From Polyangiaceae bacterium (GTDB lineage Bacteria > Myxococcota_A > Polyangia > Polyangiales > Polyangiaceae): DNA of 64,000 nt. The stretch lies in assembly GCA_013361525.1 (NCBI GenBank), contig JABFXY010000151.1:29267-93266 (forward strand). Reading direction: 5' to 3'. Each line of letters starts with the position of its first letter. The first letter of the stretch is position 1. Position numbers and translations under genes: made by a program. Of this stretch, positions 34,767-42,093 are shown piece by piece. The notes under the pieces were generated by a model. That model did no database searches. It was given only the letters and a program-made list of their open reading frames with translations, and was not told the DNA's origin.

Positions 34767-36182
34767 TCAGCGGCGAAACTGCGCCGGATCCACGCCGAAG
34801 CGCTTCATCCATCGATGAATCTGCATCCGCGTCTTCCCCATCGTACGGCTCACCTCGCTCACGTTGCCGCCGGAGCGCTCGAGGTGCTGGACGAGCTCCG
34901 CCTTGAGGGCGCGGGTGTCGTCGTCGAGCACGACCGGCGATTCGAGCCCGGGTTGGGTGCGTTTCTTCGACGCGAGGCGCCCTTCGGGTAGGTGCTTGAG
35001 ATCGAGCTCGCCTTCGCGCACGAGCGCGGCACCGACGCTGAGCAGCTGTTGGAGCTCGCGCGCGTTGTAAGGAAAATCATGCGACAAGAGAGCGCGGGCG
35101 AGCGGGGTCGCGAGCTTGAGGCCGCGCATCGGGTCACCGTGTTGGCCGATGATTCCGGCGATGATCACGCCGAGATCCTCGATGCGGTCGCGTAGCGGTG
35201 GGATGTGAAGCGTGAAGCCGGCGAGACGGGCAAAGAGGTCGGCGCGGAAGCGATCGTCCGCCGACTCGATGGTTTGATGGGTCGCCGCGACGACGCGCAG
35301 ATCGACCGGCACGGGCTTGGTCGCGCCGACAGGAAGGACCTCACGCTCTTGGAGCACGCGGAGGAGCGCGGCCTGGGACGGCCTCGGGAGCTCGGCGATC
35401 TCGTCGAGGAACAGCGTGCCGCGGTGGCTCGAGCGGACCAGGCCGACCTCGTCGCGCGCGGCGCCGGAGAAGGAGCCGCGCACGTGACCGAAGAGATTGC
35501 TCTCGATGAGCGTGCTCGGGAGCGCGCCGCAATTCACCGGCACGAAGGCTCCAGACTTGTACGAGAGCGCGTGGACGGCGCGCGCGAGGAGCTCTTTGCC
35601 GGTACCCGTCTCGCCGAGCAGCAGGATCGGGATGTCGACGATCGCGACCTGGGCGAGATCCGCGAGGCGTGTTTCGTAGTCGGGAAGCAGCGTCGCGAGG
35701 CCCAGTGACGGCGCCGGCGCGCGCGCGAAATCCACGTCTCGACAAGGGGCGCCCTCGCTCGCAGATGCGTGAATCGAAAGGAACGTGCCGCCGACCTCGA
35801 TGATGGACTGATGGCCGAGCGACACCCGCGAGGGCACCGTGATGTCGTCGACGCGCGATCCGTTGCGCGACCCCAGGTCCTCGAAGTAGAGCCCGTCGCC
35901 CTCGGCGACGATGCGCGCGTGCCGCGACGAGACGACCTTGTCCGGGAGCGTCAACACCCGGGTGCGCGGCGCCCCCGCCGGGGTATCGAAGGACCGCTGC
36001 GCGCCTCGCCCGATGAGGATCTCGTCGACGTCGTCGATCGCGAAGCGCGCGCCGCCTGAAAACGGACGCTGCGCTTCGAGGACGACGAACAGGTACCGCC
36101 GTTCCTTGCGTACGCGGCGGGAGCCGTTCGCGTCGACGAGCTCGAGCGTCCGACTCTCGGGAGGTTGGTCCCCGCCGGGCAT
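34767..36182 (-). CDS. FHA-domain sigma-54-dependent transcriptional activator
   Basis: A 471-residue enhancer-binding protein. The N-terminal FHA domain (about residues 48-130: ILIGRGAQRS, SSRHARI, GSRNGSRVDD) would sense a phosphothreonine partner, usually a Ser/Thr kinase target. The AAA+ domain has Walker A GETGTGKE near 190 and Walker B GTLFLDEI near 257. The sigma-54 contact loop reads GSFSGA where GAFTGA is usual. The C-terminal Fis-type helix-turn-helix (GGNVSEVSRTMGKTRMQIHRW) is at about 440-462. It is the last gene of the second T6SS island and may regulate it with sigma-54. Confidence 0.95.
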   Translation of the reverse strand: MPGGDQPPESRTLELVDANGSRRVRKERRYLFVVLEAQRPFSGGARFAIDDVDEILIGRGAQRSFDTPAGAPRTRVLTLPDKVVSSRHARIVAEGDGLYFEDLGSRNGSRVDDITVPSRVSLGHQSIIEVGGTFLSIHASASEGAPCRDVDFARAPAPSLGLATLLPDYETRLADLAQVAIVDIPILLLGETGTGKELLARAVHALSYKSGAFVPVNCGALPSTLIESNLFGHVRGSFSGAARDEVGLVRSSHRGTLFLDEIAELPRPSQAALLRVLQEREVLPVGATKPVPVDLRVVAATHQTIESADDRFRADLFARLAGFTLHIPPLRDRIEDLGVIIAGIIGQHGDPMRGLKLATPLARALLSHDFPYNARELQQLLSVGAALVREGELDLKHLPEGRLASKKRTQPGLESPVVLDDDTRALKAELVQHLERSGGNVSEVSRTMGKTRMQIHRWMKRFGVDPAQFRR

Positions 36183-36191
36183 GGCGGAGAG

Positions 36192-36602
36192 TCAGCGAGG
36201 CAGGCTCGCCGCGAATGCGGCGAAGAACACGATGTACCCGACGATGACGAGGGCGGTGAGCGCCATGTTCGCGACGGCGATCCAGAACGCCGCCTGCGCG
36301 AGCCCGCGGCCGGCGGGCGGCGACGTCCCCTGATCGATCGCCTGCATCTCCGAGCGCGCCATGAAGAACGCAGGGACCGAGGTGAAGAGGCCACAGAACA
36401 ACCAGCTCGCGATGGCGAGACCGATCGCCCACTGCGCGTTGCTGCTGGCGCCGGGGTGGGGTGCGTATTGCGGATAGGCCCCCGGCATCCCGTAGGGGGC
36501 CGTCGGCGGTGCATAAGGGTTGTGTTGCCCTTGGGGCGGTGCGCCCCAAGGTTGTTGCGGCGGAGGCGGTCCCCACTGTCCGGGCGGCATGGCTGACATC
36601 AC
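36192..36602 (-). CDS. Small Pro-rich membrane protein (DUF4190-like)
   Basis: A 136-residue protein; GTG 36602 or ATG 36599 can be the start. A Pro/Gln/Gly/Tyr-rich cytoplasmic N-terminus (PPPPQQPWGAPPQGQ) is followed by two transmembrane helices (WAIGLAIASWLFCGLFTSVPAFF and AAFWIAVANMALTALVIVGYI). This is the layout of DUF4190-type proteins. It sits 10 bp before the sigma-54 regulator and 55 bp after the DUF2169 gene. Function unknown. A similar small protein is encoded at 46604-46942. Confidence 0.77.
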   Translation of the reverse strand: MMSAMPPGQWGPPPPQQPWGAPPQGQHNPYAPPTAPYGMPGAYPQYAPHPGASSNAQWAIGLAIASWLFCGLFTSVPAFFMARSEMQAIDQGTSPPAGRGLAQAAFWIAVANMALTALVIVGYIVFFAAFAASLPR

Positions 36603-36657
36603 CTTCCACGGTACGGGCTCGCGCCCGCTTCGTAAAGCCGACCCGGACGCCGAGCAG

Positions 36658-37956
36658 CTAGGCGGCGGGCTTCCGCGGCGAGCTCTTCAGCTTCGCGGTC
36701 GCAGCCTCGAGCTCGAGGATCTTCAGCTGTGCGAATTGCATCAGGATCGTGAGGACATCCTTCGGATCTTTCGTCTCTTCGACCTGCTTCGTCAGCTTCG
36801 GGTCGACGTTGGACTCGCGTAGGACCTTGTTCGCCTCCGCCATCTGGGCGTCCATCTCGGCCTGCATCGCCTCCGCCTCGGAGAGCTTCACCGGGCGCAG
36901 CGTACGGTAGCGGGCATAGTGCTCGGCGGGCGAGAGCGGCTCGGTCGCGAGGTCTTCTTCGGCGATGTAGACGGCTTCGATCTCCGGGTGCGCCGGCGAG
37001 GAGACCTTCACCGGCCTGCGCCAGACGAGGACCAGCTCGTCCTTTTCCGCATCGATCGCGACGGTGTCCAAGCACATCGGGGCCTCGACGAAGCGCGGGC
37101 TTTCACCCGGTCCGCGAAGCGATAGAAAAACGCGCAGGCGCTTTCCCGGCAAGCGGCTCGAAAACTGCGGAAGCTCGCGGTGAAGGTTCGTCAGGGTGAC
37201 GGGCTCGTCGCCGCGGAAGAAGGTCCCTTCGTCGAGCTGCTGATCGTCGGGCGCCGCATTGTAGAAGCGCGCGTCGAAGTCGAGCGGCGGAAGCGGCGCA
37301 CGAAATGCCGCCCAACGCTGATCCCGCGTGCCTTGGCGCTGGGCGCGCGGAAGCCAATTCGGAGAGACCGGCCCGAACCCGGCAGGCGGCGGCCTGTCGT
37401 TCGCCGACGTCACGCGGCGCTGCGGATACTCGACGTTGGGGAGGTAGATCGCGTCGTCGGCCGGATCGGGCGAGCTCGGCTCGACACCGCGACCGAGCGG
37501 GTTGGCGCCGAACGACAGCGAGCCGAACGCGCGCTCCCACCGGAGTGACATCGACTCGAACGGCTGCGTCGGGCCGATCGAGCGCGCCCCACCCTTCGAC
37601 CAGCGGCGATCGCCCGAGACGCGGAGCGTCTTGTGGATCGGTCCGACACCGATCGCGACGTCACACTCGGCGCGCGGGCGCCCGCCTTCGGCGTAGCAGG
37701 TGGCGCTCACCGTCACCTCGCCGCGCGCCTTGAACGCGACGAGATCCGTCGCATAGGAAAGGCTCCGGCCGAGATCGTCCATGTAGGTCTCGTCGCCGCG
37801 AAACCCCTGCTGTTCCTTCTCGCCGAGGGCTTCGGCGGCCTCGTCGGCCTTCAACCGGAAGGTGCCCTTCACGATGAGCGAGAGCGCGGGGAGCGTCGGG
37901 CCCATCGAGCAGTCGAATGCGTGGAATCGATACGGCGTCGTGTTCACGAGTTCCAT
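36658..37956 (-). CDS. DUF2169 protein, T6SS-associated
   Basis: A 432-residue DUF2169 protein. The N-terminus MELVNTTPYRFHAFDCSMG and the strands ALSLIVKGTFRLK and RWERAFGSLSFGANPLGRG are characteristic. DUF2169 proteins are adaptors encoded next to VgrG and PAAR-like cargo genes. The start is ATG 37956, chosen over 38013 because GGAAGGAGGCCGACC precedes it and the longer form would run into the upstream gene. A Lys/Glu-rich helical tail ends the protein. It lies 22 bp after the 677-aa gene and probably helps load it. Confidence 0.9.
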   Translation of the reverse strand: MELVNTTPYRFHAFDCSMGPTLPALSLIVKGTFRLKADEAAEALGEKEQQGFRGDETYMDDLGRSLSYATDLVAFKARGEVTVSATCYAEGGRPRAECDVAIGVGPIHKTLRVSGDRRWSKGGARSIGPTQPFESMSLRWERAFGSLSFGANPLGRGVEPSSPDPADDAIYLPNVEYPQRRVTSANDRPPPAGFGPVSPNWLPRAQRQGTRDQRWAAFRAPLPPLDFDARFYNAAPDDQQLDEGTFFRGDEPVTLTNLHRELPQFSSRLPGKRLRVFLSLRGPGESPRFVEAPMCLDTVAIDAEKDELVLVWRRPVKVSSPAHPEIEAVYIAEEDLATEPLSPAEHYARYRTLRPVKLSEAEAMQAEMDAQMAEANKVLRESNVDPKLTKQVEETKDPKDVLTILMQFAQLKILELEAATAKLKSSPRKPAA

Positions 37957-37978
37957 GGTCGGCCTCCTTCCCCTCCCC

Positions 37979-40012
37979 TCACAGACCCCACGCGGGCAGC
38001 GACACACCGGCATCGCTCGCCAAAGACGCGATCTCGAGCAACCCCACGGGCGTCATGTTTCCAGGCGCCACTTGCGGGACGAACTGTGACGCCGGTGAGG
38101 CCGTCACGATCTGCGTACCGCTCATCAGGATGCCGGTCGTGCCGATATGGATGTATGTCGTGCCGACCTGAAGCTTGATGCCGGCGTCGTTCATCACGAT
38201 GTTCGACGGCTGCACCGGCGAGCCGTCTTTCGCGGCCTTGGCGACCTTCTCGGTCGCGATCTGCACGACGCCCGCGACGATGCACACGACGGCGAGGACG
38301 GTGTTGAGGGCCTGCGCCGCGAGGTAGACCGCCTCGCCCGTCTCCATCATATCCTTCACGTCGATGGTCGAGCCGTCGTCGTCGTCCGCGCTCGTCGCGG
38401 CGCCGATCGCCGTGAACGCCGCGGTGTAAGCGGCGATCGCCGCGTTGATGACGCCCATGCCGATGCGGATCACGTCGGACACCGGCTTCAGCGCGACCAG
38501 CGTGCCTTTCGTCGTCGGGTCGACCGAGATCTCGATCGAGCTGCCGCCTTTGAGTGAGCCCTTGTGGCCGTAGGCGATCTTGCCGAGCGCCCACGCCGTT
38601 TCGACGCGGTTCGCGACGAGCTCGACCTTCAGGGAGAGCGGCGCGCTGACGGAGGCGCCCGTCGACGCATCGAAGGAGACGCCGAGCGAATTGCCGAACT
38701 TGAGGCCCGCGGAGTACGTGTAGGCCGAGCCGAGCGTGAACGCGCCGTTGTCCGAAGCCGCGAACGTGAGCGTTTTCGCGAGATCGAACTTGGTCGTGCG
38801 CCAGCTGAGGCCGAAGGCATCGCGGCGCGTGAGCGACGCGGTGATGAGCTTCTTGTCGGTGATCTCGGAGACGCCGCTGATCCAGCCGTCTTTGATCTGC
38901 TGGATGACCTCGTCCGAGACATCGTACGTCTCGGAGTACGTCGGCCCGAGGACCGTGCGCGTGTCTTTGCCGACGGTGACCTTGAGCGTCTCCGGCGTGC
39001 TCAGCGTGACCGACTTGTCCGAGTAGAGCGCGACGCCGTCCCCGAGGCTGAAGCGAGCCTCGAGCTCGGAGGGTGCGAGCCCGTCGAGGATCGATTTCGC
39101 CCACTCGCGTGCGGGCGTCTGGCCGTTCTGCTCGCTGATGGCCGCGGGATTTCGGCTCTCGGCGAGCTCCACGAGCTTGCGGATCGAGACCGGATCTTCG
39201 GCACCGGCGCGCTGCTCGAGGATGTTGCGCGAGGTGAGGTCGCCGGTGAGAGCCTTGTCGCGCCGATAGTTCGCGGCACCGAGGTGAATCGACTGCAGCG
39301 TCGCGAGCGCCCAGTTCTTCGCCGTCTTGCCGTCGTAGACGTCCTCGCCGCGCGGGTCGTCGGTCACGCGCAGCTCGTCGAGGACCGCGATCGCCGCGGT
39401 GTCGCCGCGGTCGGCGCGGTTCGCGAGGAGCGAGCGCACGACGAGGTCGCCGCTCAAGATCGCCTCTTTCGCCCCGCCGAGGTTCATCTCGAACCAGCCG
39501 TAGTCACGTGCCGGGGGCTCGAGGCCGGCGATCATCTCGACGAGGTCGTCGGGCTCGGCGTTCAGGCGAAGCGGCTTCTCGATGTCCGCGTTGGGCTTGC
39601 CCATGCGGAAATACGTCCGGAACGTCTTGCGATCGTCGCCGGCCATCGCTGCATCGACGTCCTCCTTGTTGAGCACGTGAACGACGTACGAGTCGTTGAG
39701 AACGCGCGTGTCCGACTTTCCGCCGACGTATTGGACGAGATCACCTTCGGTGTAGAACGCGACGCCGCCGGTCGCGCTGGATCCGAAGGCGGCGCGCACC
39801 GCGGCCTCCGAGTCGGCGCCTGCGTAGTCGTCACGAAGCGTGTCGAGGAAGCTCGCCTCGGTCGTTGCGTCCGGGCCGCCGACCCGGAAGTAGCTCTCGT
39901 ACGTGGTCGCGGTCGCCGTCTGAGGCGAGCCGTTCAAGCTGGATGTGGAGCTCGCGCTCGCGCGTGGGACGTAGACGTTGAAGAACCTGTCGCCTGTCTC
40001 TCCGGTGTTCAT
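37979..40012 (-). CDS. Large protein of unknown family in the vgrG2 cargo operon (candidate effector)
   Basis: A 677-residue protein starting at ATG 40012 (GAGGAAGAAGAG upstream). No signal peptide. The N-terminal third has two related segments, SYFRVGGPDATTE and TYFRMGKPNADIE, suggesting internal duplication. The middle is beta-rich (GSAYTYSAGLKFGNSLGVSFD). At about residues 510-590 there are two strongly hydrophobic stretches (INAAIAAYTAAFTAIGAA and LNTVLAVVCIVAGVVQIA). The last 80 residues (GIKLQVGTTYIHIGTTGILM) resemble the needle-type beta strands at the end of VgrG proteins. It lies between the DUF4280 and DUF2169 genes. A spike-linked, membrane-active effector is plausible but not shown. 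Confidence 0.78.
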   Translation of the reverse strand: MNTGETGDRFFNVYVPRASASSTSSLNGSPQTATATTYESYFRVGGPDATTEASFLDTLRDDYAGADSEAAVRAAFGSSATGGVAFYTEGDLVQYVGGKSDTRVLNDSYVVHVLNKEDVDAAMAGDDRKTFRTYFRMGKPNADIEKPLRLNAEPDDLVEMIAGLEPPARDYGWFEMNLGGAKEAILSGDLVVRSLLANRADRGDTAAIAVLDELRVTDDPRGEDVYDGKTAKNWALATLQSIHLGAANYRRDKALTGDLTSRNILEQRAGAEDPVSIRKLVELAESRNPAAISEQNGQTPAREWAKSILDGLAPSELEARFSLGDGVALYSDKSVTLSTPETLKVTVGKDTRTVLGPTYSETYDVSDEVIQQIKDGWISGVSEITDKKLITASLTRRDAFGLSWRTTKFDLAKTLTFAASDNGAFTLGSAYTYSAGLKFGNSLGVSFDASTGASVSAPLSLKVELVANRVETAWALGKIAYGHKGSLKGGSSIEISVDPTTKGTLVALKPVSDVIRIGMGVINAAIAAYTAAFTAIGAATSADDDDGSTIDVKDMMETGEAVYLAAQALNTVLAVVCIVAGVVQIATEKVAKAAKDGSPVQPSNIVMNDAGIKLQVGTTYIHIGTTGILMSGTQIVTASPASQFVPQVAPGNMTPVGLLEIASLASDAGVSLPAWGL

Positions 40013-40036
40013 CGATCTCTTCTTCCTCGCTGAAAA

Positions 40037-40429
40037 TCAGGTGGATTGGGTCGGCCCCGGGAGCGGCGCAGTCACGGAGATCGAGCCTCCGAACGCGCAC
40101 GTGCACCGGCTGTTCGCGGTCGCGGTGGGGAGCATCGTGGTCAGCGGCGTCACGGCCGGCGGCGCCCACGGCGCGACGACCGTCGGCGTGCAGGGCATCG
40201 GCGTGAGCACCCCTTGGGCCGCGGCCGTGGCCGCCGCGACCGTCGGGTTTGCTTGGCTCTTGCACATCCCGAACGGAGGGATGTTGGTCGGCGTGATCTG
40301 ATCGATGGTCGCGGCCGGAGCGGCTCCGAGCACGAGGAGCGATCCAGGCTTGGGCGTGGAGACGAAGACCGACGGGGCGAGCCCCATCGTGCAGGAGAGC
40401 GTTGCGCCGGTGCAGAGTGGTAGAGGCAT
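40037..40429 (-). CDS. DUF4280 PAAR-like protein
   Basis: A 130-residue protein with the DUF4280 pattern: CTGATLSCTMG at the N-terminus, NIPPFGMCKSQANPTVAAAT in the middle, GVLTPMPCTPTVVAPW, and a C-terminal Cys segment (SRCTCAFGGSISV). These small proteins are PAAR-like spike tips. The start is ATG 40429 with GAAGGAGA upstream; the frame stays open to 40675 inside vgrG2 but is not coding there. It follows vgrG2 by 14 bp and probably caps it. Confidence 0.88.
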   Translation of the reverse strand: MPLPLCTGATLSCTMGLAPSVFVSTPKPGSLLVLGAAPAATIDQITPTNIPPFGMCKSQANPTVAAATAAAQGVLTPMPCTPTVVAPWAPPAVTPLTTMLPTATANSRCTCAFGGSISVTAPLPGPTQST

Positions 40430-40443
40430 CGTCGTCGTCTCCT

Positions 40444-41946
40444 TCAAAAATCGCGGATGTTGATGCTGATTCCGGAGGCGGTGACGATGCGGTTCAACGA
40501 CGCGTTGGACGCGGCCACCGGCGAAGGCGTGACGGCGTTCGGGACCGCGCCGACGATGATCGGTCGGTCGGGATCGCCGTCGAGGAACGCGATGAGCACC
40601 TCGACGCCCGGTCGCAGCGGAAAGTGCATGCCGTAGCCCGCGCCGGCGTGGCTCTGCGCCATGCGGATCGGGCACGAAGCCTTCGGCTCGCCCGGGGGCG
40701 CCGTGTCGAAGTGCAGCTGCACGATGTAGCGGCCCTCGGCGTCGATCTTCGGCATCGACTCGCGGGCCCCGAGGGCGGCTCCGTCGAGGCTCTGCGGGAC
40801 CGGCGTCACGAGACCGGTCACGAAGCCGCTGATTTTCGGCTTCGGCGTGACACGCGCGGGCCGGAACGGAACGCTCGTCGGCTGCGCGCGGAACGAGTTG
40901 GTATAGCTCGAGCGGCCATCGCCGGAGCTGGAGGAGAACGCGAGCGCCTCGTAGTCGTGGGTCAGCTCGGTGACGAGGAGCTCCGACGTCCCGAGGATCG
41001 GGTGCTGGGCGAGGAAGAACCGCTCACCCGCCGCGAGCGCCATCACTCCGCTGCGACCGTCGAGGTAATCGGTCCGCACGCGGCGCTCTTCGGCCCGAAC
41101 CCGTGCGAGCGCTTGCGCCTCGAACGGTGTGAGCGCGTGCGGCGCGTAGTCGACGACACCACCGCAAAAGCCGTCCACGAGCTCGTAGCTGCCGGACACG
41201 TCGACGAGCGGCGTCCGCTCGTTGTAGTCCTGCACCGCGAACATCGAGGGTGCGAGCTTGCGGACGTGCTCGATGCTCGAGACGCTCGCGAGGCCGCGCG
41301 GATCGTAGCCGTGCGCAGGCAGCGAGCCGTTCGGGCCGAACGCGCCGTTGTTGTCGGAGAAGACGATCATGTCGCACCCCGACGCGTGCTCGAAGTGGAA
41401 CGTGATGCCGAGGTGCTCGGTTAGGCGCTGCAAAAACGCGAGATCCGACTCCTTGTATTGGACGACGAACTCGCGCGTCGGGTAGCGGCGGACGAGGCGC
41501 AAATCGAAGTCGACGCCCTCGACGAAGCCGAACAGCGACAGCTTGTTTCGGATGATGTCGGGCAGGCTCATGTCGACGAAGACGTCCTGCGTCTCGACGA
41601 GCGTGAGCCGGTGCACGCGCGGCACGATGCGCAGGCGATAGGCCCGCGCGCCGGCGCCGAAGAGGGCGGACAGCGCGTTCGGCTGATCCGCGGCGAGCTG
41701 GTCGATGACCTCCGCGACGAGGCCGTGGACGACACGTACGTCTTCTCCGTCGACGGAGAAGACGAGACGGACGGTCGCGCCGAACAGCTCGGATGCGCGT
41801 GCATGCGCCACGAGCGGGCAAGCGATGTCGATGTTGAAGTCGAAGACCCGAGAGAGCTCCTCGGATCCACGAAGTCGTTGAACGAAGATCCCCGTGCAGT
41901 CGAACTCGTCCGACTCGAGTCGGACATCCAAAGTGGGTATCGCCAT
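40444..41946 (-). CDS. vgrG: Type VI secretion spike protein VgrG (second copy)
   Basis: A 500-residue VgrG from ATG 41946 (the longer frame up to 42069 lies in a palindromic non-coding region). The gp27-like part shows FDFNIDIACPL, YPTREFVVQYKESDLAFLQRL and HLGITFHFEH. The gp5-like OB domain is at about residues 390-470 (DAEGRYIVQLHFDTAPPGEP, RPGVEVLIAFLDGDPDRPIIVG). It is much shorter than the first VgrG and ends soon after the OB domain, so it lacks the needle extension. This may be why a separate protein with needle-like strands (37979-40012) sits in the operon. Low identity to copy 1 points to an independent origin. Confidence 0.93.
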   Translation of the reverse strand: MAIPTLDVRLESDEFDCTGIFVQRLRGSEELSRVFDFNIDIACPLVAHARASELFGATVRLVFSVDGEDVRVVHGLVAEVIDQLAADQPNALSALFGAGARAYRLRIVPRVHRLTLVETQDVFVDMSLPDIIRNKLSLFGFVEGVDFDLRLVRRYPTREFVVQYKESDLAFLQRLTEHLGITFHFEHASGCDMIVFSDNNGAFGPNGSLPAHGYDPRGLASVSSIEHVRKLAPSMFAVQDYNERTPLVDVSGSYELVDGFCGGVVDYAPHALTPFEAQALARVRAEERRVRTDYLDGRSGVMALAAGERFFLAQHPILGTSELLVTELTHDYEALAFSSSSGDGRSSYTNSFRAQPTSVPFRPARVTPKPKISGFVTGLVTPVPQSLDGAALGARESMPKIDAEGRYIVQLHFDTAPPGEPKASCPIRMAQSHAGAGYGMHFPLRPGVEVLIAFLDGDPDRPIIVGAVPNAVTPSPVAASNASLNRIVTASGISINIRDF

Positions 41947-41999
41947 CGAGGGCGACCCATTGCAACGGGTGGACCGTCCTGATCGCAGGCAAATACGGC

Positions 42000-42027
42000 A
42001 AAAACCGGCCTGTATCAGGCCGGTTTT
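42000..42027 (-). terminator. Intrinsic terminator after ileS
   Basis: An 11-bp perfect stem (AAAACCGGCCT with AGGCCGGTTTT) and 5-nt loop; on the minus strand it is followed by five T residues. It lies 67 bp past the ileS stop and just before vgrG2, so it separates the two transcripts. Confidence 0.8.
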
Positions 42028-42031
42028 CGCG

Positions 42032-42071
42032 GATACAGCTGTATCGGGTGTATCAGCCCGCTGATACACCC
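42032..42071. promoter_or_regulatory. Tandem palindromes between ileS and vgrG2
   Basis: GATACAGCTGTATC (42032-42045) is a 14-bp perfect palindrome. It is followed at once by an 11-bp perfect hairpin, GGGTGTATCAG, CCCG loop, CTGATACACCC (42046-42071). Both share the TGTATC/GATACA core, which also appears in the loop of the adjacent terminator. This could be a second terminator for ileS or an operator for vgrG2. Confidence 0.5.
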
Positions 42072-42093
42072 CGCTTCGGGAGCTGGTTCGCGC

